A DNA stretch of 64,000 nucleotides from Azolla pinnata (lineage: Eukaryota > Streptophyta > Polypodiopsida > Salviniales > Salviniaceae): NCBI GenBank assembly GCA_037176905.1, contig JBBBWG010002225.1:47650-111649 (forward strand), read 5' to 3'. Shown piece by piece: positions 46,150-55,857 of this stretch; the stretch's first letter is position 1, and each line of letters begins with the position of its first letter. The notes under the pieces were generated by a model. It saw only the letters and a program-made list of their open reading frames with translations, was not told where the DNA came from and made no database searches. The translations under genes and the position numbers were made by a program.

Positions 46150-47330
46150 CCCACCATATGCCACATGCTCTCTCTACCCCTCCACATCCTCTCTCTAGCC
46201 CCATGACCGCTACCCGCATCCTCTCTCTAGCCCCATGCCCTCCACCGGCATCCTCTCTCTAGCCCCATGCCCGCCCCCGCATCCTCTCTCTAGCCCCATG
46301 CCCGCCCACCCCCATCCTCTCTCTAGCCCCATGCCCGCCCACCCCCATCCTCTCTCTAGCCCCCATGCCCCCATCCACACACTCATATGCATGATTCCCC
46401 TACCCACATCCTCTCTCTAGCCCCGTGCCCCCGTGCACATACTCCCTCTACCTCATCCTCTCTCTAGCCCCATGCCCCTACGCACATCCTCTCTCTACCT
46501 CATGCCTATACCCCATGCGCTCCACACACATCCTCTCTCTAGCCCCATGTCCCTACGCACATCCTCTCTCTACCTCATCCTCTCTCTAGCCCCATGCCCC
46601 TACGCACATCCTCTCTCTACCTCATCCTCTCTCTAGCCCCATGCCCCTACGCACATCCTCTCTCTAACTCATCCTCTCTCTAGCCCCATGCCCCCCACAC
46701 ACATCCTCTCTCTACCTCATACCTATACCCCATGCCCCCCACACACATGCTCTCTCTAGCCCCATGTCCCTAGTCACATACTTTCTCTAGCCCCATGCAC
46801 AAACTCTCTCTAGTCCCATGCCCCCTACACACATACTCTCTCTAGTCCCATGCTCCCTTTCACACATACTCTCTCTAGCCCCCCATGCCCCCCCTTCACA
46901 CATACTCTCTCTAGCCCCATGCTCCTTCCCTCCTCCCACTCTCTCTCTAATTATCTCCCCCTCTCTCTCTAATTATCTCCCTCCTCCCACTCTCTCTCTA
47001 ATTATCTCCCTCCTCCCACTCTCTCTCTAATTATCTCCCCCCTCCCACTCTCTCTCTAATTATCTCCCCCCCTCTCTCTCTCTAATTATCTCCCTCCTCT
47101 CTCTAGATATGTGATCATCTCCCTCCTCTCTCTGGATATGTAATTATCTCACTTTCTTCTTTTTGGTGAAAATCTCTAGATATGTAATTATCTCTCTAGA
47201 TATGCTCTCTCTAATTATCCCTCTCTCTATCCCTCTGCCTCTAATTATCTCCCTCTCTCTCTAATTATCTCCCTCTCGTTCTCTTTAATTACCTCTCCCC
47301 CTCTCTTCAATTATCCTGACTTCTGAATAC
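46150..47330. repeat. CT-rich minisatellite array
   Basis: Units of about 20-31 bp built on CATCCTCTCTCTAGCCCCATG, with spacers such as CCCCTACGCA, recur from 46180 to about 46930. They give way to CTCTCTCTAATTATCTCCC units to about 47330. On the opposite strand this is GAGAGAGG, a GAGA-like purine tract just beyond the presumed RKP promoter. The open frames inside are repeat artefacts. Confidence 0.88.
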
Positions 47331-49886
47331 GACGACAAACTTCATCTGTCTCCCTGTTGCTGCTCTCTCCTCTGTTCCCTTTCAAGTGTATCTCCTTATC
47401 ACTACTATTGTAATATCTCTTTCTTCTTCGATAAACAGCAGACGATATCGCAAACGAATCTGCATCCTCGTGGATCCAACGGAGAGAGAAACCATTGACA
47501 CTTTGGGCCTATTGTGAGCCTGTTATTGGGCCAAAGGCAAGTGACAGATACGGTGCCAAAAACCCCGTTTAAGCCTTTACCTTCTTCGTAGCATATCGAG
47601 CTGAACACAATGTGCATTCCGCATTCGCCTATCCGAAGCCCTAAAAACCCTCTCGATATCTCAAGCTTTTGCATGACTCTTCAATCGAGTCAAGAATTGG
47701 ATTTGCTTAGCATTGGTCATCCATGAACCCTTGTCCCATACGTATTCTAGTAACATCGCATCTCAAACCTAGTTGTCTTAAATTCATTAGTATTCCTTTG
47801 ACCAACCAAGACGACATCTTTAACTCTTAATCTAGCCATCTGACTAAAGCGATTTCATAGGGCATCATCTTTATTCTCCCATCACAACAGCAAGGATAGA
47901 TGAAGCTGGAAATCTCTTATTAGGATGAATTTGTTTGTTGTCTTTATAAATTATACTAGATGACTTCATTGCACCAATCTCCATAACACTTTCCCATGTT
48001 ATTAAAAATTATTCAGCCACACAAATTCGTGTATAGCGCACTTGCCTTCACAAGTTAATTACACTTTGTCGATTGGCTTTCACTTTATTATTCTCATAAT
48101 CAATACTAGTTAATCTTCTAAACAAAGCAACTAAGGTTTCACTACTCACAAACATAAACTTGAGAAATAGAAACCCCTGAGACAATATATGCTAGTTACA
48201 AATATTTACATCATTGAGACATTTTTAAATGTCTATGTGGTCCAACCAAGAGGTACCACCCCATATTTTTGCTCTCTATGACAAGAAGATGCAACAACCT
48301 TTTTAATAGACCACAATTGAAATGATGGATAATGTGAAAGCATATACAAGAATCAACACCACTTTAAACCACACATAAAATGGTAGCATCTAACAATACT
48401 TCAACTCATTTCCAATGTTTTTTAAACACATTTACAATCTTAGTATATCATGCATTTGTTCCAATAGATAATCCTAAGTGACCTATTTTTTTACCTTTCC
48501 GTTTCATCAAACTTCTAATATATTTCTCTATGTGTATGACATACAAACTAATTTATACATATCGTCTAACAAGCAACTACAAAGAATTCTCATATTTTTA
48601 TTGCCTTGATAAGTTTATTATATTGCAACTCCAAAAAATATAGCATGGTCACTTATTAAAGCCTAAGAAATACATTGTTTCCACGATAGTAATCATAAGA
48701 TTCCCTAATTTAACCCTAACAACGGGAGTTGTACCTAACCTCACCATTGACCTTTAAACCTTCAACATAGTTGTGTTGCATTTTACCCAAGTTGTAGTGT
48801 AATTAAATCCATAGTTGACACCACAATAGTCTAATTGAAATGGGTCGTATTACTTTAACCTTAAGCATTGCATGAGATGTAGAATTCTATTTAAAAATAA
48901 ATATTTAGTCAATTTAAACATATAACTCCCAAACATATTTGCATGAGATGCTTTGGGGCAATAATAGATAAGAGCAGATTGATGATGGGCATGCTTGATT
49001 ATTTGGCATTCTAGTTTAAATGGGCCACATTACTTCAACCTTAAGACATTGATATCTTCCTTAATCACACTTGTATCGATCTAAACATACAATTTCTCAA
49101 ACTCTGTGCGGTACATCAACTCTAAGTACACAAATGACTAAATAAGAGTACCATTCGTCTTCTCAACCTCCAGTTGTAACATCATGACCTTTTGCTTTGC
49201 CTCTTTTTGTAAACTTTGCAAGTGTCATTTGAACATCCAAAATAGCTCCCAAAAATCTTCGAAAATTGCAAAGCCATGCATTCTATAGCCCACGAAATAT
49301 TTATACGTTGTCAAACATGAGTGTGTGTCATGACAACTTGAGGAGATGCATCAAAATCGACCATTTTGAAGCACACTATGGTCGAATTTGAAGTTGATGT
49401 CAGGTTTGAAATGTTTAGGGTAGCGATGAAATTAGGGACGTATGCTTTTCTTCAACCGAATTCTAAAGGGTGTGCAAAAAACAAAACTGGAAAACTTTGA
49501 CTATGTAGTGAAATTTGTTGATTTTCCGATGAACTTTACCAAGAATCGTGCAAATTGAATTAAACAAAGTAGAGATTGTCAAATTACCATAATTTATCGG
49601 ATATTACGAATTCGTGCAGGGCTGCTATAATTAGGGGTTTCCACTAGAAATCGTCGCAATCAAAAGGGAAAATAATTGTATTGTGCAAAGCACCGGAGAA
49701 ACGCCCGAACTTTTCAGTCGAGTTGGTTAGATTCAAGCGTTGATAAAGAGCCTTTCATGTCGTTTGCGGAACCCGGAAGATTGAGATTGTGATCTTGCAA
49801 CTTAAGCTTCAAGCAGAGAGAATCGAAGGGGAAGTCGACAGTTTAAAACCGGACGAAGTCAGGGAAAGCGGGAAGATTTCAGCAAA
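47331..49886. other. AT-rich intergenic; eroded repeats, no gene seen
   Basis: A diverged direct repeat (ATGGGYCRYATTACTT, CAACCTTAAG-type phrases) lies at about 48829-48872 and 49011-49051. Some stretches may be decayed transposon. No protein or RNA gene recognised. Confidence 0.4.
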
Positions 49887-49991
49887 ATGGCATCAACGAA
49901 CGAACCTCTACTTCTTCTTCTCATTGTGGGCACAATATCTTGTCTAATCCTGACTTGTTCCCAACTAAGACATGCTCTTGCTACTCCCTAA
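49887..49991 (+). CDS. Possible small secreted peptide, 34 aa
   Basis: The frame starts ATGGCATCAACG in a good plant context (AAAATGGC) and encodes a signal-peptide-like product: a short polar N-terminus, PLLLLLIVGTISCLILT, then CSQLRHALATP. It ends in ATCCC-type teloboxes (AAACCCTAAACCCC) just downstream. It may be the first exon of a longer gene whose other exons I could not find, or a chance frame. No family recognised. Confidence 0.2.
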   Translation: MASTNEPLLLLLIVGTISCLILTCSQLRHALATP

Positions 49992-51217
49992 TTGTATCGT
50001 ATTAAACCCTAAACCCCAGATGCTGCCATCGTATCATATCGTATCGTATCATATTATACCAAACCCCAGATGCTGCCATCGGTATTGCACTACATCCACC
50101 CCAGACGCACTCCATCGGCACTGGTTCAATTCCAGCTCTCGATTTTGATGTCTTCCTGTATTATATGCCCATCTGCTATTCATCTCACTCATCGAGCTTC
50201 ACAACAATCGTTCCATCCATACAAGCCAGAGCCACTCTTTCGCTTAGCTTAAGGGGGTCGAGGGACAAACTCTTTGTTTAGGGTTTAGGGCGGTAAACAC
50301 TCACCTTCTCATCGAATCGAGTAATGACTTGTCGGAGTTGGGAAACGACACAGATCAGAGTGACATGGTGAAGGAACCATATCCCTTGGTACAAGGTTCC
50401 ATATCACATTCTTGACATTTCCTTCTCTCGTAGGTAGATCGATTGATGTGTGTCCTTGCATGCTTCACATATGCCTCCTTTGTCCACAATCATCTCTTAA
50501 TCTCATCCCCGATATCATATCGAATCGTTTTTGCGTTCCGCCTCTACTCATTCCATTCCTTGCCTTTTCCAAGGAAAGCAATGAAAACACACTGCCGATT
50601 GCAATGGTGTGTGCCGCTATCGGCGAGAAGATGAATTCGGACTGGGAACCTGAATCGCACCTTCGGCAAAAACCACTTGGAATGCACGAGAATCGACGAT
50701 CGCATCTGAGCTCCGGTTATGACGGTGATTGATGCCGTGCAAAATAGTAGTGGGCTGTGTTCAAGATTGGAGACACAAATATGTGTGTAGTTATTGAGTA
50801 TAATTACATGCATTGTCTGTCTGATGCCTCCATAACTTGTTTGGAGGTGCATTTTTGTTTGGAGGGGTGAATACAGGCTTCTCTTCAAGCCAGGTTCTAT
50901 AGAATTGAGAGTTTCCTGAGTCAGGCAGGGAATCGTTGCGAAGAAATGGGGATGCGCAGAAAGAAGGGCTTTACTTCAGGAGTCACAGATCGAAGGGCTA
51001 ATTGGAGCGAAAGGAGGCGCGAGAGAGATAAAAGAGGTATTAGAAGGAAAATGTTAACACGAAGCCAGCAGATGGAGCGGCAACAAACGGAAGCTCGAAT
51101 TCTAGGAGCAAAAAGGATCAATGGAGAGCTGGTTCCATCCAAATCTGCCGCAATCTTCGTCACGGGATGTGGAAATGTATTATGTATAAGTAAAGGTTAG
51201 GCAATGGGGTGCGGCGA
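49992..51217. other. Intergenic; no gene recognised
   Basis: Contains teloboxes at about 50004 and 50277 and two copies of AAACCCCAGATGCTGCCATCG (about 50013 and 50063). The frames at 50412-50732 (+) and 50946-51200 (+) have no recognisable homology. Confidence 0.35.
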
Positions 51218-51221
51218 GAGG

Positions 51222-51361
51222 GTTTAGGGATTAGGGATCAGGGATCAGGGATGAAGGATCAGGGATGAAGGATTAGGGATTAGGGCTTAGGGATCAGGGA
51301 TTAGAGATTAGGGATTAGGATTTAGGAATTAGGGATTAGGATTTAGGAATTAGGGTTTCGG
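51222..51361. repeat. Telomere-like heptamer array, 20 units, 3' of the heat-shock gene
   Basis: Exactly twenty 7-bp units follow each other without slippage: GTTTAGG, GATTAGG, GATCAGG, GATGAAG, GCTTAGG, ATTTAGG, AATTAGG and similar. The consensus is one or two changes from the telomere repeat TTTAGGG. It starts 16 bp after the stop codon of the small heat-shock gene, so on the transcript it would form CCTAATC-type repeats in the 3' UTR. Confidence 0.9.
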
Positions 51362-51377
51362 ATCATGCCTAATCTGA

Positions 51378-54300
51378 TCAGTTGCTTCCGAGGAGGGTGG
51401 ATCCAACCTGCACATCGAAGGTGCGAGGCTTGTGGGGCTCGACCGCAGGCAGCTTCGGCACGACGATGGTGAGGATGCCGTCTTGGCACGCGGCGGAGAT
51501 GGAGTCGAGATTGACATGGTTGGGCAGGTTGAATTTGCGCATGAACTTCCCCGCCGGCCTCTCCACCCTCACATACTTCACATCCATGTCCTGCGTGTCG
51601 ACGTCCCTCTTGCGCTCCCCGCTGATCTTCAGGATTGTGTCGTTCTCGATCTGCACCTGCAGCCGAGAAAGAGGCCAGGGAAACGCTGGGGACGAGATTC
51701 AGACTTGATTTCGCTGGGATTTGGAGGGGTGGGGGTGGGAGGGGGATCTTCAGGCGGGTATGAGCTTGGCTAAGCTAAGCTGCTATGAAGGAGATGGTGA
51801 TGCGGGAAAGATTCGCAAAAACCGGCATCGACGGAGGAGACGATGGTTTGATGCTGAACAAATACCGACAGGTGTTGATGGAGATGATGGTGATGCGGAA
51901 AAGATTTGCAAAAACCGGCATCGACGGAGGAGACGATGGTTTGATGCTGAACAAATACCGACAGGTGTTGATGGAGATGATGGCGATGCGGAACGAATCG
52001 CAAAAACCGGCATCGACGGAGGAGACCATGGTTTGATGCTGAACAAATACCAACAGGCATTGATGGAGATGATGGTGATGCGGAACGAATCGCAAAAACC
52101 GGCATCGACGGAGGAGACGGTGGTTTGATGCTGAAAAGGATACCGACGACAGGCGTTGATGGCGATGATGGTCATGCTGGAAGAATTGCACAAACAGGCA
52201 TTGACGGAGACCGATGGTTTGATGCTGAAAAGGATACCGACGACAGGCGTTGATGGCGATGATGGTCATCCTGGAAGAATTGCACAAACAGGCATCGACG
52301 GAGACTGATGGTTTGATGCTGAAAAGGATAGACAGGCATTGATGGAGATGGTTTGATGCTGAAAGAATCAGAAAAACAGGCATCGACAGAGACCGATGGT
52401 TCGATGCTGAAAAGGATACAGACAGGCGTTGATGGAGATGATGCTGATGCTGAAAGGATGCAAACAGGCGTCCTCCATGAAGATGATGGTAATGCTGAAA
52501 GGATACAAACAAGCGTTTTGATGGAGATGATGGTGATGCTGAAAGGATACAAACAGGCGTTGATGGAGATGGTGATGCTGAAAGAATGCAAACAGGCGTT
52601 TTGATGGAGATGATGGTGATGCTGAAAGGATGCAATCAGGCGTTTTGACGGAGATGATAGTGATGCTGAAAGGATGCAATCAGGCGTTTTCATGGAGATG
52701 ATGGTGATGCTGAAAGGATGCAAACAAGCGTTGATGGAGATGCTGAAAGCATGCAATCAGGCTTTTTGATGGAGGTGATGCTGATGCTGAAAGTATGCAA
52801 ACAGACGTTGATGGAGATGGTGATGCTGAAAGGATGCAATCAGGCGTTTTCATGGAGATGATGGTGATGCTGAAAGGATGCAAACAAGCGTTGATGGAGA
52901 TGCTGAAAGCATGCAATCAGGCTTTTTGATGGAGGTGATGCTGATGCTGAAAGTATGCAAACAGACGTTGATGGAGATGGTGATGCTGAAAGGATGCAAA
53001 CAGGCATTTCGATGGAGATGATGGTGACGCTGAAAGGGTGCAAACAGGCGTTTTGATGGAGATGATGGTGATGCTGAAAGGATGCAAACAGGCGTTGATG
53101 GAGATGCTGAAAGCATGCAAACAGGCGTTTTGATGGAGGTGATGCTGATGCTGAAACGGTGCAAACAGGCGTTGATGGAGTTGGTGATGCTGAAAGGATG
53201 CAAACAGGCGTTTTGATGGAGATGATGCTGATGCCGAAAGGATGCAAACAGGCGTTGATGGAGATGCTAAAAGGATGCAAACAGGCGTTGATAGAGATGC
53301 TGAAAGGATGCAGCAGGCGTTGATGAAGATGATGAAAGGATGCAAATAGGCGTTGATGGAGATGCTAAAAGGATGCAAACAGGCGTTGATAGAGATGCTG
53401 AAAGGATGCAGCAGGCGTTGATGGAGATGCTGAAAGGATGCAAACAGGCGTTGATGGAGATGGTGATGCTGAAAGGATGCAAACAGGCGTTCCGATGGAG
53501 ATGATGGTGATGCTGAAAGAATGCAAAACAAGCGTTTTGATGGAGATGATGGTGATGCTGAAAGGATGCAATCAGGCGTTTTGATGGAGATGATGGTGAT
53601 GCTGAAAGGATGCAAAACAAGCGTTTTGATGGAGATGATGGTGATGCTGAAAGGATGCAAACAGGCGTTGATGGAGCTGCTGAAAGCCTGCAATCAGGCG
53701 TTTCGATGGAGCTGCTGAAAGCCTGCAATCAGGCGTTNNNNNNNNNNNNNNNNNNNNNNNNNNNNNNNNNNNNNNNNNNNNNNNNNNNNNNNNNNNNNNN
53801 NNNNNNNNNNNNNNNNNNNNNNNNNNNNNNNNNNNNNTGCTGAAAGCCTGCAATCAGGCGTTTTGGTGGAGATGATGCTGATGCTGAAAGGATGCAAACA
53901 GGCGTCGATGGAGATGCTGCAAGCCTGCAATCAGGCGTTTTGATGGAGCTGCTGAAAGCCTGCAATCAGACGTTTTGATGGAGATGATGCTGATGCTGAA
54001 AGGATGCAAACAGGCGTTTTGATGGAGCTGCTGCAAGCATGCAAACAGGCGTTTTGTTGGAGATGATGCTGATGCTGAAAGGATGCAAACAGGCGTCGAT
54101 GGAGATGCCGAAAGCCTGCAAACAGGCGTTTTGATGGAGATGATGCTGATGCTGAAAGCATTCTTTGAGCATCATCTCCATCATCGGCGCCTGATCCGCC
54201 TGTATGTATGCTTTCAGCATCATCTCCATGGATCGATCGATGCCAGTTTTTGGCATCCTTTCAGCCTCCGCCGCCGTCTTCCTCAAACGCCTGCCGGTTG

Positions 54301-54722
54301 TCGTTCTTGCAGAGCCGCCATCGTTTTTCCATGACCTTGATGCTGCCGAGAGAATGCAAACAGGCAAAAACAGCTCCGATCCATGGAACTAGATCAGGAT
54401 CGTCTTGCGGGGAAGGCATGCTGCGGCCCTACTACAGTCGCACCTCCTCCCGTCAAACCCTAAACCCTAAGGTTATCGGGTACGATCGGCATGGCCATGG
54501 CGTGCGAGGAGACCACAAGAAGAACACAGCGCGCGCGTGGGGGGATTCGGAAAACGGAATCGAAACGGAATCGAACGAAACAGAAGGAAAGGAAGAAGAG
54601 GGAGCGGAGCGGAGCAGGGAGAGCTGTACCTTGACGTCTGTGTTTCGGAGGCCAGGGACATCCACGACGAAGATGAAGGAGGTGGGGAGCTCCTTCACAT
54701 CCACAGGTGCGGTTGTGGCCAT
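51378..54722 (-). CDS. Class II cytosolic small heat-shock protein, two exons, 123 aa
   Basis: Exon 1 (54630-54722) encodes [20 protein letters not shown] and [10 protein letters not shown]; exon 2 (51378-51656) continues [17 protein letters not shown] and includes [40 protein letters not shown] and [22 protein letters not shown] junctions and phase 0 restore a complete alpha-crystallin domain with the [11 protein letters not shown] signature, and a VQV tail in place of I-x-I, as in class II. These are ATP-independent holdases that form oligomers in the cytosol. The protein lacks the usual ~35-residue N-terminal arm; no upstream exon was found in the purine-rich leader. The single intron is 2973 bp, nearly all tandem repeat. 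Heat control is expected, but no clear heat-shock element was seen. It is divergent from the FAH-family gene. Confidence 0.92.
51785..54366. repeat. Composite minisatellite filling the heat-shock gene intron
   Basis: The low-coordinate part has ~93-bp units (starts near 51839, 51932, 52024 and 52117) built on GATGGTTTGATGCTGAA and GCAAAAACCGGCATCGACGG. From about 52420 the unit shrinks to 33-44 bp (GCGTTTTGATGGAGATGATG, GTGATGCTGAAAGGATGCAA, ACAG), present in roughly forty copies with indels mostly of three bases. At about 54165 the orientation flips, so units up to 54260 are reverse complements of the rest. A final stray monomer ends at 54366. Long frames on the - strand are by-products of the repeat. 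Confidence 0.93.
53738..53837. other. Assembly gap of 100 N inside the repeat array
   Basis: Exactly 100 unknown bases, the conventional placeholder for a gap of unknown size. The same repeat unit flanks both sides, so true array length and intron length are not known. Confidence 0.99.
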
Positions 54723-55857
54723 GACTTCTAGGGTTTTTTGCTTCCCTGTGGAGCTTCTCTTCCTTTCCTTTCCTACCTTCTTCTCCTTCTCCTCCTCCTC
54801 CTCCTCCTCCGCCTCCTCCGCCTTCTTCTCCTCCTACTTCTGATCTTCTTCTGATCTTCTTCTGATCTTCTTCTTCTTCTTCTGTCTGTCTGCAAGCTTC
54901 TGTATTCTCGATCGATCCTTCTTCTTCTGCTCCTTCTCCTGATCTTCTCCTCCTCCTCCTCCTCCTCCTCCTCCTTCTCCTGCTTCTGATCTTCTTCTTC
55001 TTCTGCGCCTTCTTCGTCTTCGTAACGCCGCGGCTTTTGAGGGAGAAAACAACAACAGCAACAACAAGAATAAACAGAGAAATCAAAATCCAACAAACAG
55101 GTAATAACAAATAATAATTAGAAAATGACAATTGGAAATGTGAATTGAAACACAATCTGTTTGAATCAAAAGCGTCTAGAAATGTGAATTGAAACACAAT
55201 CTATTTGAATCGAAAACATTTGGACATGTGAATTGGGACAATCTATTTGAATTTGTTAACGTTTGGAATTGCGACTCGAAAGGAATTGGAATATGTGAAT
55301 TGCAAAAAACAAAATCGGAGATGTGAATCCAAACGAATTGGAAATGTAAATAGGAAACATTCAAGAATGTGGATTGAAAAGAAGTGGAAATGTGTGAATT
55401 TGGGTTGATTTTTTTTTTTGAAATGTGAATTGAAAACATTTGGAGATGTGATTTCGAAAAGAAGTGGAAATGCGAGTTGAAAAACAAATCGAAATGTGAA
55501 TCGAAAAGAAGCGGAAATGCGAATTGAGAAGAATTGGAAATGCGATTTGAAAACATTTGGAAATGTGATTTGGAAAGATTCGGAAATGTGAAATTGAAAA
55601 CATTCGGAAATGTGATCTGGAAATATTCGGAAATGTGAATTGCAAACATTCGGAAATGTGAAATTGAAAACAATGGGAAATGCGAGTGGAAAAGCATGTA
55701 CAATTCAAAACATGTTTTTCAATTCTCTCTTGAATCTTGATCAAGCTTTTGTTTGTGGAGGATAAGAGCTATGGTGGAATTCGAGCAGGAGGAGAAATCA
55801 GATCTCGAGCTTCATCAGTCACATAGTTTTTGCCAGTTCTCGGGTTTCTAAAAAGCT
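54723..55857. promoter_or_regulatory. Shared upstream region of the divergent heat-shock and FAH-family genes
   Basis: 54775-55020 is a (CTC/CTT)n tract, which becomes a purine-rich (GAG/GAA)n leader on the heat-shock gene's strand. AACCCTAGAAGTC, containing a telobox, directly precedes its Met. 55120-55690 is a degenerate ~19-bp minisatellite of the type GAAATGTGAATTGAAAACAT. No clean alternating nGAAnnTTCn heat-shock element stands out, although GAA and TTC triplets abound. Both genes must be controlled from this 1.1 kb. Confidence 0.6.

Noticed and set aside
45685-46206. Several overlapping frames on both strands (Arg/Glu- or Ser/Phe-rich)
   Set aside because: They arise from GA/CT simple sequence in the presumed RKP promoter and leader.
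51775-53693. Long - strand frames in the minisatellite (Cys/Leu/Ser/His-rich, up to 286 codons)
   Set aside because: Repeat unit lengths and indels are mostly multiples of three, so frames stay open in several phases. They lie wholly inside the heat-shock intron and show no conserved residues.
55090-55700. Heat-shock elements in the GAA-rich minisatellite
   Set aside because: GAA and TTC triplets are common there, but I found no clean alternating nGAAnnTTCnnGAAn array with 5-bp phase.
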